Shown one piece after another: positions 18,444 through 27,822 of a DNA stretch of 32,920 nt (the stretch's first letter is position 1; the number at the start of each line of letters is the position of its first letter). The notes beneath the pieces are model-generated. The model did no database searches. It was not told where the DNA came from and was given only the letters and a program-made list of their open reading frames with translations. The DNA lies in NCBI RefSeq assembly GCF_000002875.2, contig NC_009417.2, positions 1,415,229 through 1,448,148 on the forward strand, in the 5' to 3' direction. The stretch is from Leishmania infantum JPCM5. Lineage: Eukaryota; Euglenozoa; Kinetoplastea; Trypanosomatida; Trypanosomatidae. Position numbers and translations under genes: made by a program.

Positions 18444-19091
18444 CATAGAGAGGCGGTGCCCCGAGAGAGTCCGCGCCTGCGTGAGCGCCAGCAGGTAGAG
18501 TGAGTTGCCCCTCCCCTCACCGCACGAGAGCACACATCCCCCTTACTGCTGTTGCCGCTCGTATCGGGTGTGGTGTAGATCACGCATGCAGCTTTCTTCT
18601 TTTTTTCTCCGTGTTCCACTCTCGTATGAGAGCCACTGCAGTGCGCGCGTGTCTTGGTGTCCACACTCGTACTCTTTTGCTTTCATGTTCACCGTGGATA
18701 GATCTGGCTGCGCCTCTCGTGGCGCCTTTCATACCAGCCGCACACACCCACACAAGTAACGCTCTTTCTCATCCTTCTGCCCCAGTTTCAACAGCACAGT
18801 TCCAACCGACGCTCCTGCTGCGCCTCGCTCCAGAAAGCAAGAGCCACTTCTGCTGACAACGAGACAGGGAATCTGTGTACATGCCGCGTTGCCATGATGA
18901 CGCGCTTTCTGGTTGCTCTTGCCTCCACCACCTTCCCTTCTCTATCTTTCCCCCACTCATCCTCACACATGCAAGCCGGGCGCGCTTATCTTTTCCTTTC
19001 GCTTCACCCCCTACCCCCCCCGCCACACTGCCCTTTTCGTGCTATCGCTCGGTACATCGGCAACAACGCTTTCACAGAGAGGGGCAAAGCA
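18444..19091 (+). other. Intergenic and 5' UTR region before eL42
   Basis: No separate gene is visible. Pyrimidine tracts (18590-18615, 18915-18965 and 19005-19040) precede the ribosomal protein gene. The AG at about 19075 is the likely splice acceptor and would give a very short 5' UTR, as is common for ribosomal proteins. Confidence 0.5.
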
Positions 19092-19412
19092 ATGGTGAAC
19101 TATCCGAAGAAGAAGGTGATGCACTGCGGCGACGCGCGCTGCAACGCACACAAGTCGTTCAAGGTGGTGCAGTATAAGGCCGGCAAGGCCCGCCTTTTTG
19201 CTCGCGGTAAGCGTCGTTACGACCGCAAGCAGTCTGGTTATGGTGGTCAGACCAAGCCCGTCTTCCACAAGAAGGCCAAGACTACCAAGAAGATTGTGCT
19301 GAAACTCCAGTGCTCTGGTTGCAAGTCTATCCGCCAGGTTGTCCTCAAGCGCACGAAGCACTTTGAGCTGAACGACAAGAAGAAGACCGGCAACAAGGAC
19401 CCCACCTGGTAA
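19092..19412 (+). CDS. RPL44: 60S ribosomal protein eL42 (L44/L36a)
   Basis: The product is 106 residues, the standard length. The diagnostic block [20 protein letters not shown] is intact at residues 40-59 and is followed by [13 protein letters not shown]. The protein ends in a KHFEL segment and a basic tail. The zinc-ribbon cysteines are Cys12, Cys17, Cys74 and Cys77. eL42 sits near the E site of the large ribosomal subunit. Position 56 is Pro, the residue associated with cycloheximide sensitivity in yeasts (Gln confers resistance). The ATG at 19092 gives the conserved MVNYPKKK start; the open frame upstream is untranslated pyrimidine-rich sequence. Codon choice is more strongly biased to G/C-ending codons for Lys (AAG) than in the neighbouring unknown genes, as expected for high expression. 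Confidence 0.97.
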
Positions 19413-19990
19413 GCCACTCGCGCTCCCCGTGCTCACCGCACGCACAGCAAAGCCCACCCCACCCCCACGCATCATGTCGTCGTTTTTCTTTTAGTTTCTG
19501 GTTGCAACATACCTTTTGATTTGTTACTTCACGTGATACAAGCAGAAAAAGAACGGTGCAGCAGCGGAGCTTTTCAGAGGTGGGCCTTCGCCGCCTCTCT
19601 CGTCCTCCAACATCTCTCAGAGCGCCCTCTGTGGGGTCTCGAGGCCTGCAGGAGTCGGGCTGTGTGTGCATGCCTGCAGCCACCGCTCCTCGTCCCTATC
19701 GCTACAGATTCCCGTATGCAATAACCACGACGCTGCTGGCATCTCTGCACTTCTGTCTGCGAGCGTACGTGTGCACCTGAATACGATAGTCGCTCTCTGT
19801 GCTCGAGCTCCCCCACTGTTTTATGCATCTCCCCTCTCCCCCACTACAATGCCTGCATCCTCTCATTTTCCCTTCCCCCCCCCCGGTAGTCTTCCTCCCT
19901 CCCTCCCTCCCTCCCCCTGTTGCCTTCCTCAAATACCAGCACCCCCTACCGAACCATTTCGTCAAACTTCCCGTATCTCAGACAAGCAAT
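19413..19990 (+). other. Intergenic region before the kinetoplast-protein-like gene
   Basis: Nothing coding is seen. A strong C/T tract with tandem CCCT units lies at about 19868-19930 and probably directs trans-splicing of the next gene. Confidence 0.55.
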
Positions 19991-20401
19991 ATGTTCCGCT
20001 TCACGCACCGCGCCCTCGCCCGCAAGGCCGCAGTAAAGGCTGGCAGCAGGACCTCAGCTGCTGCGGGTACCACAGCTGCCCTCCACGCGGCGCAGGCTTC
20101 CCCTCAGAATGCGGTGAGCATTCCGCCGATTCCGGGCGTGCGCAGCGTCCGCGCGTTCCGCACGCAGAAGATGGAAGCGTTGCAGCCGCAGCCCGCCGCT
20201 GCTGCAGGCAAGAAGGCCTTCGCCACCAAAGGGTCGAAGCACGCCAAGGCAGCCTTGAAGTCTCGCCCGTCGAAGAAGGTCCAGGTGCCGAAGAAGGCCG
20301 CCGCGCCAGCGAAGGCACAGCAGGCGAAGCAGGTCAAGGCGCCAAAGAGCGCCGCCAAGGAGATCTCCAAGAAGGCCAAGACCGCCAAAGCGCGCAAGTA
20401 A
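19991..20401 (+). CDS. Kinetoplast-associated (KAP-like) histone-like basic protein
   Basis: The product is 136 residues. The N-terminus MFRFTHRALARKA resembles the short cleavable leader that targets Crithidia KAP proteins to the kinetoplast. After a low-complexity segment (residues 14-70) the C-terminal half (72-136) is almost entirely Lys, Ala, Pro, Gln and Ser, like a histone H1 tail. KAP2-4 proteins of trypanosomatids have this size, leader and composition and condense mitochondrial kDNA. Family membership rests on these general features, since Lys/Ala-rich sequences give little homology signal; a nuclear H1-like protein is the main alternative. I chose the ATG at 19991 because the longer frame upstream translates the C/T tract. 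The next gene downstream also encodes a basic protein with a possible mitochondrial leader. Confidence 0.72.
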   Translation: MFRFTHRALARKAAVKAGSRTSAAAGTTAALHAAQASPQNAVSIPPIPGVRSVRAFRTQKMEALQPQPAAAAGKKAFATKGSKHAKAALKSRPSKKVQVPKKAAAPAKAQQAKQVKAPKSAAKEISKKAKTAKARK

Positions 20402-21321
20402 ACGCACCTTTCATCAACTTCAGGTGACGAGGCAGACAGCTTTCACGACGGAGGAGATACCAAGGAGGTGCCACAATGCTGACAGCGATCAGGGCTGTTG
20501 AGGCAGCATCGGCATCACTCCCACCGATGTCGCGCTTTCTCTCGCTCATGCCTGTCCACTTTCCTCCCACGCGCCCTTCCCTTCTCCAGAGTCGTCGTCG
20601 GAGTTTTCCCATCACCCATCCCTCTCATAGATTATCCGCCGTATTTTCTTTCCGTCTTACACCATTCAACATGAGTTCGCTTGCGAACTCATTCTGAGCT
20701 GGGTTAGTGCTTCGACAGTCACTGCCCCTCCCTCCCTCCTTCTCTCTGAGAGTACGCGTGCGCGTGTGTGCATGTGCGTGGCTGTGCACAAGCGCGGTTT
20801 CCTTTTCCTTTGTGCGAGGGAAGGGGGCTTGTTCTTCGTTCTCGGATGTTGTTTTGGTGTAGCGTCCGTGTCCCTAACTGATTGGTGTTTCTTTTTCTGA
20901 ATCTTGTGGGGTGTGTGGATGTGGGCAGGTCTTGACCCTCGGCTCTCCTCCTCGCTCGCACCGCTTTTCCTTTTAGTCTTGTGGTGCGTGGCACATATTT
21001 CACTCGACCCTCATCAATTCCTCCTCTCCCTCTCGCGCTCTCACCTTCGCCTGCTTCAGCCTCTCCGTGCGTGTGCACCTGTGCTCATGCCTTCCTGTTA
21101 CGAATGTAGGCGAAGGAGTAGATGCGGGCCCGCGAGAGCTGATTTTGCACAAATGATTAACATGAGCCCCCGTACCACTCGTTTTCCTCGCCCCCTTTCT
21201 CCCGCTCCGTATCTCTCTCGCTCGTCCTTTTTCGCGCTCCATCGCTGCGGCGCCGCGTGCGCCCGTGACAGAGAGCAGAGAGCACAGAGCAAGGAGGGAT
21301 GCGTTTCAGGAGAGGAAAAGG

Positions 21322-21329
21322 CATAGAAA
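21322..21329 (+). promoter_or_regulatory. CATAGAAA cycling-type octamer, probably KAP-like 3' UTR
   Basis: This is an exact match to (C/A)ATAGAA(G/A), the octamer required for S-phase cycling of TOP2, KAP3, RPA1 and DHFR-TS mRNAs in Crithidia. It lies 921 nt after the KAP-like stop and upstream of both acceptor candidates for the AT-hook gene, so it is most likely in the KAP-like 3' UTR. About two matches are expected by chance in a window of this size, so position rather than count is the argument. Confidence 0.35.
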
Positions 21330-21610
21330 TCATAATGCAAGTGCAACGATGGCGCACGACTACCTTTAAGAACGAAACATATCCAGCGTTGAAACAGCTA
21401 CGCACGTTGCCGAAGACGACGCGTCCAAGGCGTCGTGCGCATCAGTTGTATCACGAGGCTTCCCACGATGGAGACGCCTTCCTTCCCCCCCCCGTCCCTT
21501 CTTGTCTCCCTCCCCTCTACCTCCAACGAGGGTGATTTCAAGATGGTATGTTTGTGCGCATGCCGACATGTATGCTGGTGCCTCTCCCCCTAAACGTCCA
21601 CCAACAGTCA

Positions 21611-21640
21611 TGTTATCTTGTTGCTGTTGTTGTTTTTCAG
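21611..21640 (+). promoter_or_regulatory. Predicted trans-splice acceptor for the AT-hook gene
   Basis: A T-rich pyrimidine tract ending TTTTTCAG places the AG at 21639-21640. I find no ATG between this AG and the start at 21975, so the 334-nt leader would be free of upstream starts. A second acceptor at 21961-21962, after the tract 21931-21960, would leave only 12 nt of leader. Confidence 0.4.
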
Positions 21641-21974
21641 AGGCCGTGGTGTTACCAAGGTGCTTCTTGTATCTGAAATCTCTGCGCCTCTCTTTTCTCC
21701 CTCTTCCCGGCCATCATCACCGTTAGCCTCTTATACGCCGTGGCACAGACGTGGTGATTTGGTGTCTATCTGCCTGTCTGTTGTGATTACGGGCAGCCCA
21801 CGAGGAGCAAGTCCTACAGAGAGACCTATCAAGAGAGAGCGAGAGAGGCACAGCCTGCAACCGAACGACATTATTTGGTGGTGCTGTCGCTTCTGCTTCA
21901 CACTTATCCCCGCCACCGCCACCGAGTTGTCTCCTTTATTTCTCTGACTTCTCACTACCCAGACTTCGAAGAAG

Positions 21975-23348
21975 ATGTTGAGAACGCTTCTTCTGTTTGG
22001 TGGGCGCGTACGGCGATCACCCGTCCTCCGACCGGGCGCAAAGGTGGGCGCGCAAGACACAAAAGCTGCAGAGCGAGCGCTCCGCCGCAAGGCGGAGCTG
22101 GCAGCTGAGAAGCAGTTCATGAAGCTCATCTGCACAGCCCGAACTCAACGACAGCGTCAAATCGCCGACGCCATACGGCGAGCCTTAGCTGCCAAGTCTG
22201 ACGCAGCAGCTACAAAGAACGACGCGCGATATGTTCGAAATCGCAAGATTGCGAGGGCAGAACTTGCAGCAGTGCACAGGGAAGTGGCACAGAAGGCGGC
22301 GGAGGCGAGGAAAGCGCAGGCGGCCAAGCCCGTCAAGGCACGGCTTGTGCGGCAGCCCTCCAGAATGCTCGACAAGAAGAAGCAAGCGGCAAATGAGAAG
22401 CGCTTCTTAGCCACGCTGCAACAGCGGCTGGAGCGACGAAAGGCGCGGGTCGCGGCACTTGTCGCGAAGACCGCGAAGATGGAAGAAGCAAAGGCGAAGG
22501 CAAAAGCGAAAACCGAGGCGAAGGTGGAAGCGCTCGCTAAAGCCGAGGCGGCTGCCAAGGCGGAACAGCGCTTCGAGGAAACCATCCGCCGGCGCCACGA
22601 GCAACGGGCTGCGCGCGTCAAGGTGCTCGTGGAGAAGCGCACAAAGGTAGCGGCAGCGGAGGCAGAAGCCGCGACTGCGAGCCAGGAAAATGAGTTCACC
22701 GCGGAGCTTAACCGGCTTATGGAAGAGCGAGACGCACGCGTTCAGGCTATCATCGCGGAGCATATGAACGCAGCAGAGGTCGCTGACAGCGAGCAGAACG
22801 CGGAAACTCCAGCGCCGGCACCAAAGGCAGCGGCCTCGACTAGTCGCAAGTCCCAGCGCAATGTGAACGCCAGTGCCGCGGCACTGCTGGACACGTCTGA
22901 TGAGGCCACTGCGCCGGCAACGCCGCAGCGGAAGGCGGCGCCGACGGAAGTGAAGGCGGTAGAAGAGCCTGCGAAGAAGCCTACCACGCCACGACGGCGG
23001 GGCCGACCTGCATCAAAACCACCGCACGTCGCCACGGATGTGCCGAGTGCGGCACCAGTGGAAGCCGTTGACGAAGCAGAGGCAGCAGCGTCGGCAGTGC
23101 AGGAAGCACGCGCGGCAGAAGAATTGCTACCCTCACCATCACAGCCGCGTCGACTGGCAGCTGCCGACCTGGAGGAACTGGCAAGCGCGCATGAAGATTT
23201 TGTGGCGCACTTAGAGAAGGCGAAGGAACGCACCACAGCACCATCGTCGACTCGTGTCTCACCGGTGCCGAGCGCCCTTGCTTCGTCATCAGAAGCCCAG
23301 AGAACGTGGGTGATGGCCGAGAATACAACAGGGCTATTCCGCTTATAG
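21975..23348 (+). CDS. Basic repeat protein with an AT-hook and possible mitochondrial leader
   Basis: The product is 457 residues. Residues 1-21 (MLRTLLLFGGRVRRSPVLRP...) form a leader-like segment with Arg and hydrophobic residues and no acid, consistent with mitochondrial import. A helical, Lys/Arg/Ala-rich region (30-268) contains four degenerate repeats beginning at EKQF (45), EKRF (141), EQRF (197) and ENEF (238), each followed by a helix with the pattern R-x-ARV-x-AL/II. The segment 301-350 is Pro/Lys/Ala-rich and includes an AT-hook core (PRRRGRPASKP, about 339-349), a minor-groove AT-DNA-binding element. The C-terminal 100 residues are acidic/Ala-rich, then Ser-rich. I do not recognise a characterised orthologue. 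The leader, basic repeats, AT-hook and adjacency to a KAP-like gene make a kinetoplast DNA-binding or segregation role a reasonable inference. Confidence 0.8.
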   Translation: MLRTLLLFGGRVRRSPVLRPGAKVGAQDTKAAERALRRKAELAAEKQFMKLICTARTQRQRQIADAIRRALAAKSDAAATKNDARYVRNRKIARAELAAVHREVAQKAAEARKAQAAKPVKARLVRQPSRMLDKKKQAANEKRFLATLQQRLERRKARVAALVAKTAKMEEAKAKAKAKTEAKVEALAKAEAAAKAEQRFEETIRRRHEQRAARVKVLVEKRTKVAAAEAEAATASQENEFTAELNRLMEERDARVQAIIAEHMNAAEVADSEQNAETPAPAPKAAASTSRKSQRNVNASAAALLDTSDEATAPATPQRKAAPTEVKAVEEPAKKPTTPRRRGRPASKPPHVATDVPSAAPVEAVDEAEAAASAVQEARAAEELLPSPSQPRRLAAADLEELASAHEDFVAHLEKAKERTTAPSSTRVSPVPSALASSSEAQRTWVMAENTTGLFRL

Positions 23349-24482
23349 AAAGAGACGAGTGAGCTTGCCTGCGTTGCCGTTTCTGGTAGCTGACACATCC
23401 CTATGGCGCAGAAGAACGCGATCATTGTGAGCGTGCGCCATGCGAGTTTGCGATAGAGTGACAGAAGCCTGTTCGTTTTGTGGGCTGCTTGGCGCGATGC
23501 TTAGGGAGCCGACGAGGCACCTACATTTCCCTCCGAATGCGCACTGACTGTGTTTACCGTGTGCGCCACAAGTCAGCGCCGCCTCCACCACCACGTGGCG
23601 AGAGCCTTTCATCGATTCCCTCCTTCCCTTTCCTCCGATCTGCTCCTCTAGAAGGGGCCACAGACGGATGGCGTGCTTCAGACAGTTCGATAGATGCTGT
23701 GCCGAACGCGTTTTGTGTATATATGTGTGTGTGTGTGATGTCGGCGCTGCCTTGCTAACGGCGCGTATTCCTTTGCTGTTTCTGGTGTAATGGCCTGGCA
23801 ACGAGGGATGGCGCAAGGGTGTGCCTGTGGGCGGGGGGGGGGTAGGCGCGATGATCAGAAGGGTGGTATTGCCTGCAGCCGCCTTGTCCATCTCCGCGTC
23901 ACCCGCCGAACTGTGTGTTGTATGGATGCGCCTTTGTCTTCTCTTGGTTTTCTCCTCCTCGTCTGATCGCACCGCTCATACACGGCGAGTTGCGACTGTT
24001 TACTTCATAGAAATCTGCGCGGCTGTGTGCTTCAAATGTAAACAGCAGCGAGTATGTAACGATGCTACGGCGGCGCTCGACGTCGGAAGAGTGCACGCAC
24101 CGTACAGGTGCGTCGTTAACGATCGCCCGCACAGAGACACTGCAGTCCCCAGCGAGGCACCTCTGAAGAAAAAGGTCGTACGCGACGACGGCGCACACGT
24201 GTTGATTTGTTTCGGTCACGAGAGCGTGCCACGTAGCATCACCTCTGTTCTCATCTCTTCTTCGGTCGATTAGGCGTGCGTGATCTCGTTCTCAAGTGTG
24301 TCGGTGTTGCACACCACCTCCTCTGCTGTGGCAAGCGCTGCTCTTTCTCCCTCCTCTCTCCTTTGCCCGCTTCACTGCTCTCACCCTCTGTGCAGTGTTT
24401 TCGGGTGCGCTTTATGCGTTCTCACGTCTTCACATGGGCTAGCTGCACAGCCTCTTATCGCTGAATTACTAGTGCTGCAACG
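23349..24482 (+). other. Intergenic region after the AT-hook gene
   Basis: No gene is supported. Short features include a GT run near 23724-23736, a G-run near 23833-23842 and a CATAGAAA octamer (24006-24013). A CT tract (about 24340-24392) precedes the ABC gene. A 150-codon open frame at 23821-24273 has no recognisable composition and is not called. Confidence 0.5.
24006..24013 (+). promoter_or_regulatory. CATAGAAA cycling-type octamer, probably AT-hook gene 3' UTR
   Basis: This is a second exact octamer match in this neighbourhood, 658 nt downstream of the AT-hook stop codon and well before the CT tract used by the ABC gene, so it is probably in the 3' UTR of the AT-hook mRNA. Functional Crithidia UTRs usually carry more than one copy; only one is seen in this interval. 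Confidence 0.35.
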
Positions 24483-27332
24483 ATGAGACTCACCGATGCG
24501 CCGTGGTTTGCCATCCCACTTGCCACCGCCACGGCTGTGAGAGTGGTGACGGCGATCGTGAACCTCAGCAACCGTCGCGAACTGCGCCTGCGGGCTGGCT
24601 CGAGAGCTGCACGTGATGCCGAGTCTCTTATTGACGCGGTTGGACGCCTCGCCGACAACGCCGGCGACGGCGTCTACCCTTTCACCGAGAATGCGTCGAC
24701 GACGGTCATTGACCTGAACACAACACACCGCCGCATCGAGGTGTCCCAGGCACGGCTGTGCAGCCTCAGCTGCGGTTTACTTCCCCTCTTTGACTGCTAC
24801 GCTGTGGCGTGCCGCTGCGGTACGGTTCCAGATGCGGTGAAAGCGGATGTGTGGAACTGCCTCTGCGCCGTTGTGGAGGCGCACTTACAGGCGTACGTCA
24901 GCGCCAGTGCTCTAGCAGCAAACGTCTCTGAGGCTGCAACCGCTCTGGCGATGTGCGAGATGCTTCTTGGACGGCGCTACCATGTGGCGCGCTTCCTGGA
25001 GGCCCCGCTAGCCTCGTCTCGTCTGCTGCTCGGCACACCCCCGCGGCATCTTCTGGCAGAAGCGGTGCGCAAAAATCGTGACGAGAGCTGTACCATGCGC
25101 TCTCTCGTCCTCTTCGCAGGTCTCCTCCTTAATGCATGCACTCCTCCTGCGAAGGCGCTTCTCGCCCTCCTTGCTGTCGTTAACGTCACGTACATCTCGC
25201 GACTCATGTGCACTACGTCGTCTGCGACGGTGCCATCGGCGCTCCGCTACACCATAGACGTCCTCAATGAAGCCACAACGACCGGCGCAGCGCAGCTTTG
25301 CACGTGGAGGCGCTTTGTGGGGCAGGTGGCGACTTCCGCACCGGGCCGCATGTTAGCCAGCGCCACCCTCGGTGCCGTCGTCTCGCATCTCTTCAACTCG
25401 GCCAAAGAGGCCGCATCAGACGCCGTGCTGCGCAGCTTCCACATGACCCTCAAGACGGACACGCTGCTAGCGCTCACGCGCTTCGACTTTGTTGCGGACG
25501 CACACTGGTCCCTACCAGGCCGCGTCTACACGGCACTTGGCGTGGTCACCAACTTCTCCTTCGCGGACGTTGACCGCTTGCTAGACGTGGTGGCGGACCG
25601 AGTGCAGCGATGGCGCACCGTGTGGCGGCTCCCGGTGGCATGCATGGTGGGGTGGCTAACGCGTCAAGGGCTGGACTGGCTGCAGCGGTGCTGGACGCGT
25701 GCCTGTCTGATGACGTCGTTTGTGGCGTGCTACGGAGCCGCCGAACAGGGGTGTTACACGGCCCCACGCGAGCGGGTCGGCGGCGCTGAGTGTCCCTTAT
25801 CATTGCCCCTGTGCGGTGCGCATTACGGCCTCCAAGTCCTGCTACTTGCTGCTGTATCTCCCTCTCGCACGGCATCCGCATCATCTGCTGTGGTGCAGTG
25901 CTTGGCGGAGCACACTCGCTGGCCACTGTCGCCGCGCCCCTGCCTCAGGGCAACAAAGCAGGTGCTGCGCGCCGTCTCCACTGCCGACGGGGCTGTCGAA
26001 GTTCTCCGCGCTCGGTACGACGCCGTACGCGAGCTCTGTGCATCCCCTGCGGAGGACGCGCAAGCGCCGGCCTCGTTTGCCGCGACGTTGAGTCTGCGGC
26101 GTGCGAGCGGAGACGGCCTTTTTATGCCACCGACTCGGCCGTCAGCCTTGGCGATGGACTTGGGGACCCTTTGCGGAGACGTTCTGGAAGACGTGATGAA
26201 CAAGGTGTTCTCAAGCAGCAATGGCGTCCCGATAATGGCGGCTGTTGCCGCGATTGAGGCTCACTCGCGTGCGCAGCACAGCACAACGTCACTGCCGTCA
26301 GAGGATGCTGTAGCGGCCGTCTACGATGTGGCCAGGGTGGTGGACAGTGGCGCCGTGTTCGTCGTGCCGCCAGCGCGACCGTGGACGCTGGTGTCGTCCT
26401 TCCAGTTCGACGTGCAAACGGCTCAGTTGCATTATGACGAGCACGAAGCGTACGCCCGGAGCGTGGCAACCCTTGTGCACGTGCAGCACACGCATCGGCC
26501 CGAGCTCGACGGACAGCCGTGGGCGCACTACAACACACCTCCTTCCTTGCTGCGTCCCCGCAACGACACCAGCGCTGCCTGGCATGTGACGTTCGATCAC
26601 GTCTCCTTCCGCTACCCTGGCACAGAGCATGACGTGCTGCACGACATCACCTTCGACGTTGCAGCCGGTGGCTTTCTCGGCATCGTGGGCTACAGTGGAG
26701 CGGGGAAGAGTACGCTGCTGCTCCTCCTTTCACGCGTTTACGCGCCGACGCGAGGACATATACGCATAAACGGCCACCCGATCGAGTGCATCCCGCCGCG
26801 CGCGCTTCGCCGCCGACTGGGGAACTGCTGGCAAGGCGACAGGGACACCTGCTTCTTGGAAGGGATAAGCGTGGAGCGCAACGTGGCGTACGGCAACCTC
26901 GCGGCAGCCTCTGGCGGCGCCATCACCGCGGCCCTTCAACAGGCCTGCATCGATACAGCGGTCGAAGCACGCCCCAGCGGGTTGAGGGAGCCGCTGCGGT
27001 GCAGCGAATGGAGCGGCGGCGAGGTGGCGCGACTCATGCTGGCTCGTGCGTTTATGGTGCCTGTAGACGACGCAGGAGTGTACATGTTCGACGAATGCAC
27101 CAACGGCCTTGACTCGGTGACGGAGGCCAAGCTGTTTCCACGCGACCTCTGTCGACAGAGAAACGCCACACGCGTTATGGTGTCACATCGCCTAGCGTCG
27201 GTGCGTGCGGCGGACGAGATTCTCGTTCTCGCGCATGGGCGCATTGTAGAGCGAGGCACCTGGACGCAGCTTCTCCGCGGTGGCGACGACTCTCTCTTCT
27301 GCACCCTCTACCGTGCACAGGCAGTGAGCTGA
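24483..27332 (+). CDS. Divergent ABC half-transporter-like protein
   Basis: The product is 949 residues with a single C-terminal nucleotide-binding domain (about 700-945). The NBD has an A-loop region FRYPGTEHDVLHD, Walker A GYSGAGKST (736-744), Q-loop NCWQGDRD, signature SEWSGGE (841-847, in place of LSGGQ), Walker B VYMFDE (866-871, catalytic Glu871), D-loop TNGLD and switch His902 (MVSHRLAS). The order and spacing, and the ERNVAYG segment after the Q-loop, resemble ABCB/HMT1/ATM-type exporters. The first 700 residues are Ala/Leu/Cys-rich with several hydrophobic stretches (for example about 203-240) but no clear six-helix exporter domain. It may be a strongly diverged half-transporter or an ABC ATPase with other partners. 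ATP hydrolysis is plausible because all key residues except the signature Leu and Gln are present; the substrate is unknown. The start is the ATG at 24483, after a CT tract. Confidence 0.85.
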   Translation: MRLTDAPWFAIPLATATAVRVVTAIVNLSNRRELRLRAGSRAARDAESLIDAVGRLADNAGDGVYPFTENASTTVIDLNTTHRRIEVSQARLCSLSCGLLPLFDCYAVACRCGTVPDAVKADVWNCLCAVVEAHLQAYVSASALAANVSEAATALAMCEMLLGRRYHVARFLEAPLASSRLLLGTPPRHLLAEAVRKNRDESCTMRSLVLFAGLLLNACTPPAKALLALLAVVNVTYISRLMCTTSSATVPSALRYTIDVLNEATTTGAAQLCTWRRFVGQVATSAPGRMLASATLGAVVSHLFNSAKEAASDAVLRSFHMTLKTDTLLALTRFDFVADAHWSLPGRVYTALGVVTNFSFADVDRLLDVVADRVQRWRTVWRLPVACMVGWLTRQGLDWLQRCWTRACLMTSFVACYGAAEQGCYTAPRERVGGAECPLSLPLCGAHYGLQVLLLAAVSPSRTASASSAVVQCLAEHTRWPLSPRPCLRATKQVLRAVSTADGAVEVLRARYDAVRELCASPAEDAQAPASFAATLSLRRASGDGLFMPPTRPSALAMDLGTLCGDVLEDVMNKVFSSSNGVPIMAAVAAIEAHSRAQHSTTSLPSEDAVAAVYDVARVVDSGAVFVVPPARPWTLVSSFQFDVQTAQLHYDEHEAYARSVATLVHVQHTHRPELDGQPWAHYNTPPSLLRPRNDTSAAWHVTFDHVSFRYPGTEHDVLHDITFDVAAGGFLGIVGYSGAGKSTLLLLLSRVYAPTRGHIRINGHPIECIPPRALRRRLGNCWQGDRDTCFLEGISVERNVAYGNLAAASGGAITAALQQACIDTAVEARPSGLREPLRCSEWSGGEVARLMLARAFMVPVDDAGVYMFDECTNGLDSVTEAKLFPRDLCRQRNATRVMVSHRLASVRAADEILVLAHGRIVERGTWTQLLRGGDDSLFCTLYRAQAVS

Positions 27333-27822
27333 CGGCGAGGCGTTGGAAAGGCCAAACAGTGGAAGGGCTCACTAGGGGCGGACGGGGCGTCTCTAGCAGG
27401 TGATGGTTTGTTTGCGTTGATACATGGTTCTTGTTTGTTGGCCACTGCTACTAACCACGTGCATACCATCACGCCCTGATAGGCGGAACTCCCAGCTAAT
27501 GCTAGTAATAGTGGCACGCGAGAAAACACCCCATGTCGTTTGGAGAAATCGTGCCGGATCTCTGCCGCCCCTCCCCCCCCCCCTTCGCTCATCGTCGCTC
27601 CACATATTTCCCTCCATCTCTGTCCGCCACTTCCACTCTCGCTCCGTCTCATCGCGTCACACGCACACGCATGTGCGCCCCACCCACCCGCCACTTTTTT
27701 CCTTTAGCACCGCACAGTTTACTCGCCCTTGCCGCCGCTGCTGTGTCTACCTGCGCTGCTGTTAGGCTTTTACAGACACTTTTTCGCCTTCGCCCTTCTT
27801 TCACTCTTCCCCACCCGCCACC
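27333..27822 (+). other. Intergenic region before the desaturase
   Basis: No gene is seen. C-rich and CT-rich sequence (27565-27720) dominates the second half. The desaturase splice signal is described separately. Confidence 0.55.
27692..27707 (+). promoter_or_regulatory. Predicted trans-splice acceptor for the desaturase
   Basis: The tract TTTTTTCCTTT ends in TAG with its AG at 27706-27707. There is no ATG between this AG and the start at 27823, giving a 115-nt leader. Confidence 0.45.

Larger units (their letters stand above)
20402..21974 (+). other. Long intergenic region between the two basic-protein genes
   Basis: No gene is supported in 1.57 kb. The interval contains several pyrimidine tracts (20560-20660, 21000-21060 and 21480-21530), a CATAGAAA octamer (21322-21329) and two good acceptor candidates for the next gene (21639-21640 and 21961-21962). 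Part of it must be the 3' UTR of the KAP-like gene. Confidence 0.55.

Noticed and set aside
19868..19930. CCCT-rich tandem tract as a functional repeat
   Set aside because: It is best explained as the pyrimidine tract that guides trans-splicing of the KAP-like gene.
23821..24273. 150-codon + strand open frame after the AT-hook gene
   Set aside because: It lies where a 3' UTR is expected, begins in a G-run and has no domain, repeat or leader.
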